Translations under genes and position numbers: made by a program
Part shown: one piece after another, positions 52,686 through 63,083 of the stretch
Layout: every line of letters starts with the position of its first letter
Position numbering within the stretch: the stretch's first letter is position 1
Notes under the pieces: model-generated
Databases searched by the model: none
Seen by the model: only the letters and a program-made list of their open reading frames with translations
What the model was told of the DNA's origin: nothing
DNA from: Candidatus Obscuribacterales bacterium
GTDB lineage: Bacteria; Cyanobacteriota; Vampirovibrionia; Obscuribacterales; Obscuribacteraceae
Direction: 5' to 3'
DNA: 64,000 bases
Assembly (NCBI GenBank): GCA_031292355.1
Contig: JARLHI010000055.1
Location: 372,001-436,000 of the forward strand

Positions 52686-52724
52686 AGAGTGGCATCGGAA
52701 CTAAATCTGATGCCACTCTCTTAT
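52686..52724. terminator. Bidirectional terminator between convergent genes
   Basis: A perfect 11-bp stem (AGAGTGGCATC with GATGCCACTCT) around a 12-base loop. On the plus strand it is followed by CTTATTTC; on the minus strand by TTTTTATA. It serves the 52242 gene and clpC. Confidence 0.8.
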
Positions 52725-52761
52725 TTCGAACTAACCGCGTCAGCCAGCGCCGCCTTTAAGC

Positions 52762-55350
52762 TTAGGCGCCTGCTGCTGCTTCTTCTTTGGACTTATCGTC
52801 GCTGCTGCCTTTGTGAGCCTTGTCGCCTTTTTCAGGTTTCTTGGTTTCTTCAGGCGTTTTTTCGCTGCGTTCTGTCTTTTCCTTTTCAGGCTTCACGACT
52901 TTGCGCTCAGCCTTTTCAAACTTGATAGTTTCGCCATCAAGATGTCCTTCGATGACATCGCCATCTTTGAAAACGCCTTGCAGAACTTGTTCTGCCAGAG
53001 CATCCTCGAGCATACGCTGAATAGAGCGACGCAATGGACGTGCACCGTAGGTCGGATTGTAGCCATCTTTAGCAAGCAAGTCTTTGCACTCGTCGTTGAG
53101 AACGAGTTCCATGCCTTGAGCTTCGATACGCTTGGACAGATCGGCCGACATGATGTCGACGATTTTGCGGATTTCTTCGCGAGTCAGTTGTTGGAATACG
53201 ATGATTTCATCAACGCGGTTCAAGAACTCTGGACGGAAGGTTTTCTTCATCGAGTCCATTACGAGATCTTTGATTTTCTTGTAACGGTCAGAATGTTCCA
53301 TATTCGTGCTCTGTTGCTGGAAGCCCAGTGTGAGAGCCGATTTGTCGATGAACTGAGCACCAACGTTGGAGGTCATGATGATGATTGTATTTTTGAAGTC
53401 GACCGTGCGTCCCTTGGAGTCAGACAAACGACCGTCATCAAGAATTTGCAACAAGACGTTGAATACGTCAGGATGCGCTTTTTCAATTTCATCAAACAAC
53501 ACAACACTGTATGGTTTGCGACGAACAGCTTCGGTCAGCTGTCCACCTTCCTGGTAGCCCACATAGCCTGGAGGCGATCCAATCAACTTGGATGTTGTGT
53601 GGTGTTCCATGAATTCAGACATGTCGATACGGATTAACGCATCTTCTGAACCAAAGAAGTACCCGGCAAGGCTCTTAGCCAATTCAGTTTTACCAACGCC
53701 TGTTGGCCCTGAGAAGATGAAACTGCCGATTGGGCGGTTTGGATTTTTCAAGCCAACGCGAGCTCTGCGAATTGCTTTGCAAACAGCGTCAACGGCGTCG
53801 TTTTGACCAATTACACGCTGGTGAAGTACATCAGCCATGTGCAGCAATTTTTCGGATTCGCCTTCGGTCAATTTCAATAGAGGAATACCGGTCCATGCAT
53901 TTACTACATGGGCGACTTCTTCGCTTGTAACCAATGGTTTTTCTGATTCTTGCTTGGTCTTCCAGGCAGCCTGGATTTCGCGAATTTGTTCAGACAATTT
54001 GGTTTCTGTTTCACGCAATTGAGCTGCTTTTTCAAACTCTTGATTGCGGATAGCCATTTCTTTGTCGCGACGCACTTTGCGCAATTCTTTTTCAACTTCT
54101 TTGCCTTCTGGTGGCAAGGATGAAGCACGCAAACGTACGCGAGAAGACGCTTCGTCAATTAAGTCGATGGCTTTGTCTGGCAAGAAACGGTCTGAGATGT
54201 ATCTATCTGAAAGCTTAGCGGCTGAATCAATCGCTTCTTCAGAGATAGTCAATCTGTGGTGTTCTTCGTACTTAGGACGAAGACCGCGCAAGATTTCAAT
54301 CGTTTCGTCAACAGATGGTGGGTCGATGATTACGGGCTGGAATCTACGTTCGAGAGCAGCATCGCGTTCGATGTGCTTACGGTATTCATCCATGGTCGTA
54401 GCGCCGATGCATTGCAGTTCGCCACGAGCCAGAGCCGGCTTGAGGATGTTTGCAGCGTCAATTGCGCCTTCGGCTGCGCCTGCACCAATCAATGTATGCA
54501 ATTCATCGATGACGAGCATGACGTTACCGGCTGAACGAATTTCGTCCATGATTTTCTTCAGACGTTCTTCAAATTCACCGCGGTACTTGGTACCAGCAAC
54601 GAGCAAACCAATATCGAGCATGACAATTTTCTTGTCTGCAAGAATGTCTGGCACGTCGTTGTTGGAGATTCTGATTGCTAGTCCTTCAGCAATAGCTGTC
54701 TTACCCACACCAGGCTCACCGATAAGAACAGGATTGTTCTTTGTACGACGACCGAGAATTTGAATAACGCGTTCGATTTCTTTTTCACGACCGACAACAG
54801 GGTCCAGACGCTGTTCTTGAGCCGATTGGGTCAAGTTCACGCCAAATTCGTCGAGTGTTGGGGTCTTGGAGCGACCAGTACCGGTTGTGGTAGAACCACC
54901 GGTGGTGGCAGTACCACTTTCACCCAGCAAGCGGATGACATGGCTTCTGACCTTGGTCAGGTCGACACCTAAATTCTCCAGGACTCGGGCTGCGACACCT
55001 TCACCTTCTCGAATCAGACCGAGCAACAGATGCTCTGTGCCGATGTAGTTGTGTCCCAGTTGGCGGGCTTCATCCCACGACAACTCGAGCACTCGCTTCG
55101 CTCTTGGAGTAAACGGAATTTCTACCGCTACAAATCCAGATCCGCGACCAATGATTTTTTCTACTTCAACGCGAGCGTCTTTCAGATTGACTCCCATCGA
55201 CTTTAAAGTCTTGGCAGCAATTCCTGTACCCTCTCCGATGAGTCCCAGCAAAATTTGCTCGGTGCCCACAAAGTTGTGGCCTAGCCGTCGCGCCTCTTCT
55301 TGGGCGAGCATGATCACTTTGATCGCTTTTTCGGTGAATCTTTCGAACAT
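52762..55350 (-). CDS. clpC: ATP-dependent Clp protease ATP-binding subunit ClpC
   Basis: 862 residues. Two Clp-N repeats at about 5-145 (FTEKAIKVIMLAQEEARRLG, then RVLELSWDEARQLGHNYIG). First AAA+ module with GEPGVGKT near 213 and VMLVIDELHTLIGAGA. A UVR motif lies near 430-450, which marks ClpC rather than ClpA or ClpB. The second AAA+ module has GPTGVGKTE near 548 and VVLFDEIEKAHPDVFN. The C-terminus is a long Lys/Glu-rich tail, longer than usual. ClpC unfolds proteins and feeds them to ClpP, usually with an adaptor. No mcsA/mcsB or ctsR gene is adjacent. Confidence 0.96.
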   Translation of the reverse strand: MFERFTEKAIKVIMLAQEEARRLGHNFVGTEQILLGLIGEGTGIAAKTLKSMGVNLKDARVEVEKIIGRGSGFVAVEIPFTPRAKRVLELSWDEARQLGHNYIGTEHLLLGLIREGEGVAARVLENLGVDLTKVRSHVIRLLGESGTATTGGSTTTGTGRSKTPTLDEFGVNLTQSAQEQRLDPVVGREKEIERVIQILGRRTKNNPVLIGEPGVGKTAIAEGLAIRISNNDVPDILADKKIVMLDIGLLVAGTKYRGEFEERLKKIMDEIRSAGNVMLVIDELHTLIGAGAAEGAIDAANILKPALARGELQCIGATTMDEYRKHIERDAALERRFQPVIIDPPSVDETIEILRGLRPKYEEHHRLTISEEAIDSAAKLSDRYISDRFLPDKAIDLIDEASSRVRLRASSLPPEGKEVEKELRKVRRDKEMAIRNQEFEKAAQLRETETKLSEQIREIQAAWKTKQESEKPLVTSEEVAHVVNAWTGIPLLKLTEGESEKLLHMADVLHQRVIGQNDAVDAVCKAIRRARVGLKNPNRPIGSFIFSGPTGVGKTELAKSLAGYFFGSEDALIRIDMSEFMEHHTTSKLIGSPPGYVGYQEGGQLTEAVRRKPYSVVLFDEIEKAHPDVFNVLLQILDDGRLSDSKGRTVDFKNTIIIMTSNVGAQFIDKSALTLGFQQQSTNMEHSDRYKKIKDLVMDSMKKTFRPEFLNRVDEIIVFQQLTREEIRKIVDIMSADLSKRIEAQGMELVLNDECKDLLAKDGYNPTYGARPLRRSIQRMLEDALAEQVLQGVFKDGDVIEGHLDGETIKFEKAERKVVKPEKEKTERSEKTPEETKKPEKGDKAHKGSSDDKSKEEAAAGA

Positions 55351-56068
55351 GGCGGCTTTGCGCCTCCCTGGGCTCCGATAATGTGATTACATTCTAACAT
55401 CACGCAACCGAGTATCTTTGCTGCTTACAAGCTAATGCTGAGGAAAACTTGAAAATTTTGAGCTGTCATGATGATCGCTTGGATTATCAACGGAAGCCCT
55501 ACAGTAGCCATCCTCGAACATTGAGCCAGATAACTTTCAGATCTCGATTCGTCCTTATCGTATCTAAACAAGCCATTGGGCTGTTGATTCCACTTTTAAC
55601 AAGTTATTTTGATTTGAGGGCAGATCGCCTCAACATCCACCAGATTAAACGCTAATTGATGACTAGAGGCGACTTGCAAAGACCTAGTTTGACTAATTAC
55701 CGAATGCCAGAGTGTCCGAAATAAGTTTTGGAGTTGTGAGCGAAAAGAGTTTAGCGTTGAGAGTTCAGAGTTCAGAGTTGAGCAAATGTGCTGATACTCC
55801 AACGGTATCCAATTGAGCTCCAACTGTGTAGCTCCAATGGATGTCCAATCGACCCTCCAGGGAAATTCAGCTGAGGCTAACTGAGCGTTTAGATCTGAAA
55901 CTAAACGAATGCAGTTTACGTTTTTAAGCGATCAAGATTTAAGCGAATGCGATTTTAGCGATGACGTTCGAGCACATATTAATACACCTACAAAGTAATG
56001 ACGCAGTGTCTGGCACCAATAAAGATACCGAACACTGCGTCACTAATTACATCCTGAGATAGAAGCTC
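55351..56068. other. Intergenic region between clpC and topA
   Basis: About 720 bp without a gene. The clpC side holds a plausible minus-strand promoter (TTGCGT and CATTAT, 18 apart) and the ribosome site GGAGG. From 55740 the DNA is built of short repeated words, such as AGAGTTCAGAGTTCAGAGTT and TTTAAGCGA, TTTTAGCGA, of the same kind as at 2960-3060. A strong hairpin (55999-56042) follows topA. Confidence 0.55.
55999..56042 (-). terminator. Hairpin after topA
   Basis: An 11-bp perfect stem (TGACGCAGTGT with ACACTGCGTCA) around a 22-base loop, 27 bp after the topA stop. On the minus strand TTACTTTG follows, so it is a moderate terminator candidate. Confidence 0.5.
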
Positions 56069-58411
56069 TCAGGCGTGTACTTCTTTGCCGCTAATGAGCT
56101 GGCTGAATGAGCATTCCTTTGCCGAGCAAGCGATCTGGTCGCCACGTTTGAGCGTTTTGTAGATCAACATGCTGTGACAGGTCGGACAACTATTGCCGCC
56201 ATCTGGCCCGCCACTTAGCAGCGGTGGATACCAGTATGCTGAACCGCACTGATTCTGCGAATAGTTACTGCAACCGTAGAACATTTTTCCACGACGCGAT
56301 TTCTTTTCGACAATCTGACCACCACAACCTTCGCGCTGACAGACAACGCCTGTCAATTTGAGGATGGGACGTTTTTCCGTGCAAGTTTCTTGCGAGCAAG
56401 CGAGATAATCACCATAACGACCGTAGCGAATAACCATCGGCGACGCGCATGTTTTGCACATCTCGTCAGTTGGACGGTCTTCTGGGACCGGATCGCCATC
56501 GCGAGTCAAAGCAATTTTAGTTTTGCATTCTGGATAGTCTTCACAACCAAGGAATTGACCAAAACGCGAAGAGCGAATAAGCATCTTCTTGCCGCATGTT
56601 GGACAAAGCTGATCCGAGACGATCACTACTTTGTTCATATTCTCTTCGGCTTTTTTCAAAGTTTCGCCAAAGGGCAGATAGAACGCTTTCAGCATTTGAC
56701 GCCAGTTGACCTTATCTTCTTCGATTTTATCGAGATCGAGCTCCATTTGAGCGGTAAAACCAACATCAACGATTGAACCGAAGTGTTCAACCAGAAGCAG
56801 ATTAACTGCTTTGCCCAACTTTGTCGGAACCAAGGTTTTGACTTGCTTTTCGACGTATTTACGGTCAACGATTGTGTTGACGGTCGCAGAATAAGTCGAC
56901 GGTCTGCCGATACCCAGTTCTTCTAAAGTCTTGACCATGCTTGCTTCGTTAAAGCGCGGCGGTGGCTGTGTGAAGTGTTGCTCGGACTGCACTTCTTTGA
57001 TTTTGAGCACTTCGCCCTTAGTCAATTCTGGCAGTTTGAGTTGTTCTTCTTCTTTTTCTTCACCCTCTCCCGGTGACTCTTCCGTCACGTCAGCAGCTGA
57101 TTGAGCGCCATTGTTGTAGACAATCGTGAAACCAGCAAATTTGGCTTCCGATGCCGAGGCGCGGAAAACCGCATCACCAGCTGTTATTTCAACTGTACGG
57201 GTGAGAATTTCGGCAGAGCTCATTTGGCTTGCCATAAAGCGTTCCCATATCAATTTATATAGTTTGAGCTGGTCTTTCGAAAGATAGTCTTTGATTGATT
57301 CGGGTGTACGTTCAGGTGATGACGGACGAATCGCTTCGTGGGCATCTTGAACGTTTTTACCTTTGCGCTTGTAGACACGAGGTTTGTCAGGGCAATATTG
57401 CTTGCCATAGCGAGTCTTGATGTATTCGAGAGCTTCGCCCTGGGCTTCATCTGAGACACGGGTGCTGTCTGTTCTCATGTAGGTGATCAAACCAACAGGA
57501 CCTTCAGATCCCAGTTCCACACCTTCGTACAAACTTTGCGCCACTTGCATGGTTTTCTTGACGGCGTAACCGATACGCGTTGCGGCGTCACGTTGCATCG
57601 TGGATGTAATAAAAGGAGGCAACGGAGAACGTTGGCTGCTCTTTTGAGTAACCGATGTAACCGTGAAATCTTCTTTTTCTGTCGCTTTAACAATTTGCTT
57701 AGCGAGCTTCTGGTTTTCGATGACCAGCGACGTTGCCGTCCCTTTGTCCGAAGCCGAAATTACACGCTTACCTTTCCAGGTAGCTAATGGTGCAAGAAAT
57801 GGTGTTTTCGAACGAGGCTTAGTCAGCTCCGCTTTGATATTCCAATATTCCTTGGGATCGAATTCTTCTATTTCTGCTTCGCGTTCGCAAATCAAACGCA
57901 CAGCCACACTCTGTACACGTCCAGCGGAACGTCCGTTGACCTTGCGCCACAATAGCGGACTAATTTTATAGCCAACCAGACGGTCGAGAACGCGCCGTGC
58001 CTGTTGTGCATCAACGAGACTCTTATCGATACTGCGGGGCTTTTTCATCGCCGCAAGTACAGCGTCCTTTGTGATTTCGTTGAAGGCAATACGGTGTAAG
58101 CGCTTCTTCGGCACATCGAGTACTTCAGACAAATGCCATGCGATTGCTTCCCCTTCTCTATCAGGGTCTGGCGCCAGGAAGACTTGATCGGCGTTCTTTG
58201 CGGCTTCGCGAAGCTCTTCGACAGTCGTTATTTTGTCCGGCAGAATCTCATATAAAGGTTCAAAATCTTTGCGCACATTTACGCCCAGCTTATTGCGGGG
58301 CAAATCGCGGATGTGGCCGACGCTGGCTTTGACCTGGAAATCTTTGCCCAGAATCTTACCGATCGTCTTAGCTTTGGACGGGGATTCAACAATTACGAGT
58401 GATTTAGACAT
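56069..58411 (-). CDS. topA: DNA topoisomerase I
   Basis: 780 residues from ATG 58411 (MSKSLVIVESPSKAKTIGKI); a TTG three codons earlier is also possible. The Toprim domain has VESPSKAK and PDPDREGEAIAWHL. The active-site tyrosine is in GLITYMRTDSTR near residue 300. GRPSTYSATV follows near 510. Four C-terminal zinc-finger-like units start near 610 (CPTCGKKMLI, CKTCASPMVI, CQREGCGGQI, CPTCHSMLIY). It relaxes negatively supercoiled DNA by single-strand passage. The gene is separate from its neighbours. Confidence 0.97.
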   Translation of the reverse strand: MSKSLVIVESPSKAKTIGKILGKDFQVKASVGHIRDLPRNKLGVNVRKDFEPLYEILPDKITTVEELREAAKNADQVFLAPDPDREGEAIAWHLSEVLDVPKKRLHRIAFNEITKDAVLAAMKKPRSIDKSLVDAQQARRVLDRLVGYKISPLLWRKVNGRSAGRVQSVAVRLICEREAEIEEFDPKEYWNIKAELTKPRSKTPFLAPLATWKGKRVISASDKGTATSLVIENQKLAKQIVKATEKEDFTVTSVTQKSSQRSPLPPFITSTMQRDAATRIGYAVKKTMQVAQSLYEGVELGSEGPVGLITYMRTDSTRVSDEAQGEALEYIKTRYGKQYCPDKPRVYKRKGKNVQDAHEAIRPSSPERTPESIKDYLSKDQLKLYKLIWERFMASQMSSAEILTRTVEITAGDAVFRASASEAKFAGFTIVYNNGAQSAADVTEESPGEGEEKEEEQLKLPELTKGEVLKIKEVQSEQHFTQPPPRFNEASMVKTLEELGIGRPSTYSATVNTIVDRKYVEKQVKTLVPTKLGKAVNLLLVEHFGSIVDVGFTAQMELDLDKIEEDKVNWRQMLKAFYLPFGETLKKAEENMNKVVIVSDQLCPTCGKKMLIRSSRFGQFLGCEDYPECKTKIALTRDGDPVPEDRPTDEMCKTCASPMVIRYGRYGDYLACSQETCTEKRPILKLTGVVCQREGCGGQIVEKKSRRGKMFYGCSNYSQNQCGSAYWYPPLLSGGPDGGNSCPTCHSMLIYKTLKRGDQIACSAKECSFSQLISGKEVHA

Positions 58412-58603
58412 TATTTGCAACTTTTTTCATGTTGGAGCGGGCACCTCTCGGCACCTGTCAAGATATGGTCACGAGGTCCGAGTATAACACGCAGTTTAAA
58501 GAGATCCTGAAAAGGTGGTACTGGCCAACATTACAAAGCCTAGACCGTAGTCAGTGCCTGTTTTTGTGGGCTTGGGACCTCGTTTTCTTGCAATACAGAT
58601 TCC

Positions 58604-59224
58604 TTAAATGCGACTCATCGAGATATCAACCATAGCACCTATTCGTTTTACCAAATTCTCGCAAAGGTGCCCTGAGGCCTCACCATTTGGGCTTATAAAG
58701 ATTTTTCTGCCCTCATTTTCACAATTGTTAAGCTCATCAGGAACCTCAATCTCATCTGACTCAAACTTCTTGACAGGATTCGACACACTTTTGTCATAAC
58801 TCATTTCCAGAAGCAAATGATCCCGAGGAGAAACAAAATTGAAGCGAGCAAACTGAGGCAAATTAAGAAGCTCTGCCCATTCAATGATGACCAGACCACT
58901 TTGCTCCATGATTTCTGTCAACTCAATGAAAAGGGTTGGTGCGACTGCAGCGGCCTCAGCCTGCGAAAGCCTGTAAAGATCTAGGTGAAAGAGAGCTATA
59001 CGCCCAGAGTGATATTCATTGAGCATCGTAAAAGTCGGGCTGTTCACCACTTCATCGATGTTCAATGCCTCGGCGATGCATTGAACCAGATGCGTTTTAC
59101 CGGCACCCATCGGTCCATTGAGAGCAATGATGGCCCTGTCTTCAATGCATTCGGCAAGCGCGGAAGCAAATGACGCAGTGGCATCCAAGTCGGCAAGAGC
59201 ACATAGATAGGATGGCAATCTCAT
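58604..59224 (-). CDS. tsaE: tRNA threonylcarbamoyladenosine biosynthesis ATPase TsaE
   Basis: 206 residues from ATG 59224, where the natural TsaE start LPSYLCALADLDATASFASAL begins. Longer starts at 59269 and 59320 add residues unlike the family. The core has ALNGPMGAGKTHLVQ (P-loop), NSPTFTMLNEYHSG and LFHLDLYRL, then IELTEIMEQSGLVIIEWAE. TsaE works with TsaB and TsaD to make t6A37 in tRNA. The C-terminal 65 residues are an extension not needed for this. TATAAT ends seven bases before this ATG, with CCCCTCC between, so the transcript is probably leaderless. Confidence 0.92.
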   Translation of the reverse strand: MRLPSYLCALADLDATASFASALAECIEDRAIIALNGPMGAGKTHLVQCIAEALNIDEVVNSPTFTMLNEYHSGRIALFHLDLYRLSQAEAAAVAPTLFIELTEIMEQSGLVIIEWAELLNLPQFARFNFVSPRDHLLLEMSYDKSVSNPVKKFESDEIEVPDELNNCENEGRKIFISPNGEASGHLCENLVKRIGAMVDISMSRI

Positions 59225-59384
59225 GGAGGGGATTATATCTAAAAGCGCACGCCCATCAGTTTTCAACATAAATTTACGATCTTCGTATTTACACCAGTGC
59301 CAATCAGCCCGGATGTCCATAAAATCGTTGTCAAAGTATATATCTTGATATCTATCCTGGCTCAGATAAAAGCGGTAACCCCAA

Positions 59385-61493
59385 ATGGCTAGTGGCGATA
59401 CATCATCAATTAAGACTCCACAAGATCAGCCTGTAGATGCGCAGCGCGACAAAGATAAAGCCGCCGTCCATCACAATTTGTTGAGTGATGTCTACAACTT
59501 CGTCGCAACACACAAAAAAGAGACCGAAGCCGTTGCTGTCACCGCCGTCATCGGTGGCGCCACCCTTGCTTTGCAGCATTACATGCCAGCTCCTGTCGCT
59601 GAAAGAATCACAGCCAGTGGTGCTTCGATTTTAGAACGAACGCTTGGCATAGCTAAAGCACCAAATGCGGTGCTGGAGATGAAAATACTCGACGCACCTG
59701 AAAAAGTAGAATCGCTAATCGCTAAATTGCGCCGCAATGAAGTCACATCTGACATTCTAAAAGTGGCAGACCCAAAATCTGGTGCCGAAATCAAACTGTT
59801 GACCGGACATTCTCCAATAGCTCCAGAAGCTACAACTGGAGCCGATCGCATCGCTACTTGCGATCTTCCCGCTGGTTGCGAAAGCAAAGGAATTTTCGCT
59901 GCGCAAAAAGGTCCTGTCTATTTAAATTTCGACAAAGCACGTCAGACTCTCAGCTTCTCCGAGACTGCGGAACCATTTACTCAACGCCTTGGTCGCTTTT
60001 TGCATGGTGACACTGAAGCCTGGGTGCCACTTGGTACACAACCAAGCAGCGATTTGCGGGCATTAAGAGCCGATCGAGCAATGATGCCCAATTTAGAAAA
60101 TGTAAATGTCGCCGCGAGAGCACAAGCAGCAAATCCTGCTAAAGAAGTGGTGGCTAGATGGGAATCGCAACAGCGTCTAGCCGACGTCAATTCCGGCACT
60201 CAAGGCCGCGTCACAAAATTCATTCGCAGCCAGGTTCTGCCCGAGTTGCAAAAGAGCGGGCAAATTAGTAAAGATTGGAAATTCATTCAAACTCAAATGC
60301 ACTCTGCTAGCGATGGTGCCGGTGCCGACGCCATCTTCGTTAACGAAGCTACAGGACAGGCCCATCTCATTGATTTTTCGTCATTGCCAGCAAAAAGAAT
60401 TCGCCCATTCGGTGAAGCAGGAAACGTAAGACGCGCAGGCATCTCTGATCGACCACCTTCAGACAATAGTTTCGATTTCTCTGAAAATTGGGCTGAAAAA
60501 GCACGCCCGAACTCTACTGAAAGCTTTGCTGGACAAGACAAATCTATTCCGGCCATAAGAACACAAGGGCTGATCGGCTTTGACCCTCGTTGGTTTGATG
60601 CAATGGGCGGTTTAGATACTGAGATTCCAGAAGCCGCAATGTGGAAAAAGGATCTAGCCGATCATTTGACTGACCTCACCCAGGCACCAGCTTATTTCAC
60701 TGCTGGCAAAACGCCATTTGCATCAATCGTGATGACTGACGCTCAAACTCAAGTCAAACAACTTGAAGCGCTCAAACAGTGGTCTCTGAAAGAGGCGACT
60801 CAGGCTGATTCTCTCAATCCAGATGGTTATCGCGAATACGCGCGCTCCATCGACAAAACGATGGGTTTCCTCAAAGCCAACTACACCGCCGTAGGTGATG
60901 CCAAACAATTTGGTACGGTAGTTCAACAAGCGGCAGATCAGACTATTTTCCGTTGGGCAGTAGACAAATTAGGCCCATCAATGGTCCCTGAAGCACAGAG
61001 CGCGGCCAGAGGAGTGACACAACCTCTAAGCGGAGTCGTTCAGGGCGAACCAAATTTGAGATTCGTCCGCGAAAAAGGCATCTTTAGTTTCAAACATGAT
61101 GGACTCACTTATTCAAGCGACCCGATGACCGGACAAGACGGTGTTCTAGATAGAAGCAGACGCAATTTGTTGCAACAAGGTCGCATCAAAGAACTCCTTG
61201 ATGACATGAACCCCAAACAAAAAAGAATTCTATTAGCCCGACTGGGAACCGCTGGTAAACCAGCGTCAGAAGAGACAGCCATAAAGCAAATCGGTAATGT
61301 GCTGATTGAACACAACAACGAAATCAAAGCCGGAGGACAGCTCGGCATGCCTAGACCAGGATCGACACCGCCCTTGATTGAACGCATTCACAGGCGGGTA
61401 GAGATGCAGACAGTCAGCACTCTGACGAGACCTATGGAGATTCCTGGTGCCGCAATGAGAGTGGATCCAAAAAATCCACCGCGCATGCAATAA
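59385..61493 (+). CDS. Large hypothetical protein
   Basis: 702 residues. A polar N-terminus, a hydrophobic segment near residues 47-65 (AVAVTAVIGGATLAL), then mixed α/β sequence. Around residues 290-345 the order GRVTKFIRSQVLPELQKSG, TQMHSASDGAGADAIFV and GQAHLIDFSSLP suggests a small enzyme-like domain. The middle and end are Lys/Asp-rich helices (KQLEALKQWSLKEATQ, GRIKELLDDMNPKQKRILL). No family is recognised. Style and length match the 678-residue protein at 35968, so both may belong to a lineage-specific family. Divergent from tsaE across 160 bp. Confidence 0.6.
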   Translation: MASGDTSSIKTPQDQPVDAQRDKDKAAVHHNLLSDVYNFVATHKKETEAVAVTAVIGGATLALQHYMPAPVAERITASGASILERTLGIAKAPNAVLEMKILDAPEKVESLIAKLRRNEVTSDILKVADPKSGAEIKLLTGHSPIAPEATTGADRIATCDLPAGCESKGIFAAQKGPVYLNFDKARQTLSFSETAEPFTQRLGRFLHGDTEAWVPLGTQPSSDLRALRADRAMMPNLENVNVAARAQAANPAKEVVARWESQQRLADVNSGTQGRVTKFIRSQVLPELQKSGQISKDWKFIQTQMHSASDGAGADAIFVNEATGQAHLIDFSSLPAKRIRPFGEAGNVRRAGISDRPPSDNSFDFSENWAEKARPNSTESFAGQDKSIPAIRTQGLIGFDPRWFDAMGGLDTEIPEAAMWKKDLADHLTDLTQAPAYFTAGKTPFASIVMTDAQTQVKQLEALKQWSLKEATQADSLNPDGYREYARSIDKTMGFLKANYTAVGDAKQFGTVVQQAADQTIFRWAVDKLGPSMVPEAQSAARGVTQPLSGVVQGEPNLRFVREKGIFSFKHDGLTYSSDPMTGQDGVLDRSRRNLLQQGRIKELLDDMNPKQKRILLARLGTAGKPASEETAIKQIGNVLIEHNNEIKAGGQLGMPRPGSTPPLIERIHRRVEMQTVSTLTRPMEIPGAAMRVDPKNPPRMQ

Positions 61494-61902
61494 CGCGACA
61501 ATATGAACAGTCAGTTTTTAATATGGCGTCTCGGCCTGGAGCGGTGCGAGTTTTGACCCGGAATTTCCAGGTGGGGAACCTCCTTAACGCTTTGCCGTTT
61601 CCTACTCTGATGCGCTTGTTGTCGATTGCTCTTCAACGATTTGCGATAGTCGCGAATCCTGGCTAACATCTAGTTCATAGGTATACGTCTTCGTCTCGAG
61701 ACGGAACCCCGAAGACTCGATTATAAGGACAAAACTTTTGAAGCTTCGTCCAAACCGAGACTAAATGAATCATAGGCAAAGCTGCTCTCGCTGTCAAATC
61801 GTAAATAAAGATAAAAACAGACGCAACCAGGAACATTTTTGAAGTGCCACCACATTTGACACTATGCTCAGCGATAAAATCTATTCGGACTCTTTAATGC
61901 AT
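61494..61902. other. Intergenic region, nothing clear
   Basis: About 410 bp with no gene and no strong promoter. A short pairing (CTTCG near 61687 with CGAAG near 61709) is visible. The rest shows no structure I can support. Confidence 0.4.
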
Positions 61903-63030
61903 TTACATCGGTGGCACTATTTGTCCATGAACAGTGCGGGACGTAATTGGTAAACGATTGTTCTGCACAGCAGGAGTGGCGCGCAGTTCGCCTGGTTGTT
62001 TCACCGCATTTTCGTTATCGCCGACTGTCGCGTTAGCTGGGTTGTTTCCGCTATTTGAGTTATTGTCGGAATTGACCTTCACAACCGCCGGTCGGGCGCC
62101 GCCGACTGAAGCTGATGTGGACGATTGTCCGTAATTGCGGACAAACAAATCAGTGCCAATTTCATTTAACTTTGGTGTTCCAGGAAGAGATTTGGTATAG
62201 AGCTGATTTTGAATGTTCGAAACTGTTTCATCGAGCAATTCGCCCTTCTCTTTCGACCATTGACTGTACTGTTGCGAACGCTTCGCAGCCCTGTCTCTAA
62301 CGATTATCTCCATTTCTTCGGCGTTCTTACGGATCGCGGTGGCGCGCTCAGCTTGCAGCATTTGTCTGGCAGGGATGAGACTTTGAGAGCCATTGATAAT
62401 GTTGTCGACATCTTCTTTGGCACGATTGCGAATTTCGCGCGCTTCGACGTCGCCAATTAAATTAGCCGATTTAACCAGAGAGTCAGCGAATTCCTGGTGT
62501 CTTAGTTTTTCGCGCTCTGCCTGATTTTTAATAGCGGCGACCCGGGCAGAATCTGGCTTAATCTCGCTTTTCGGTGATTTATTGTAGTGTTTGATGGCCG
62601 CAACAGCGTCTAGTTCGCCGTCTGTGGCAATTGGACTTTCATCCGTCGGCGATTTCCGACCGTAGGTCACCAAAGCTTTGCGGCAATATCCAGATGTCAG
62701 ACCATAAGGATCGAGTTTGTACGAGCGTTTAAATTCTTCGATTGCTTCTTCATGACGTTGCAAATGCACAAGAGTGTTAGCAAGATAATAATGTGACAGA
62801 GCTACATCTGAACGCTCAGAAATGGAGCGACGCAACTCGATTTCAGCTTGTTTGTAGTCACCTTTTCTCAAAAGAATCTGCGCTTGCTCGAAATACTTCT
62901 GCCCCCTAGCTTGAGGGCTGGAAGTATTAGACACAGTGGCAGCAAACACCGTCGGCTGAGTCAAAAACAGAATTGAGAGAGAGATTTCTAGTGCAATTTG
63001 CCGCATGAAAACGTGTTCCGAAGCAGTCAT
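61903..63030 (-). CDS. Exported TPR and coiled-coil protein
   Basis: 375 residues from ATG 63030. An N-terminal signal peptide (IALEISLSILFLTQPTVFAA) is followed by two or three TPR units (QAQILLRKGDYKQAEIELRR, LANTLVHLQRHEEAIEEFKR). A long charged helix runs from about 165 to 270 (RAKEDVDNIINGSQSLIP, RATAIRKNAEEMEIIVRDRA). The C-terminus is Asn/Ser/Pro-rich and disordered. TATAGT lies 6 bases before this ATG, again suggesting a leaderless start; ATG at 63006 is an alternative. Probably periplasmic. Confidence 0.7.
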   Translation of the reverse strand: MTASEHVFMRQIALEISLSILFLTQPTVFAATVSNTSSPQARGQKYFEQAQILLRKGDYKQAEIELRRSISERSDVALSHYYLANTLVHLQRHEEAIEEFKRSYKLDPYGLTSGYCRKALVTYGRKSPTDESPIATDGELDAVAAIKHYNKSPKSEIKPDSARVAAIKNQAEREKLRHQEFADSLVKSANLIGDVEAREIRNRAKEDVDNIINGSQSLIPARQMLQAERATAIRKNAEEMEIIVRDRAAKRSQQYSQWSKEKGELLDETVSNIQNQLYTKSLPGTPKLNEIGTDLFVRNYGQSSTSASVGGARPAVVKVNSDNNSNSGNNPANATVGDNENAVKQPGELRATPAVQNNRLPITSRTVHGQIVPPM

Positions 63031-63083
63031 ATGACAACTATACTGCAACTTTGGCAAAGCTCAAACAACTTATTTCTGCCTGT

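Noticed and set aside
52813..53637. Long plus-strand frame inside clpC
   Set aside because: Antisense shadow of a certain gene; no independent features.
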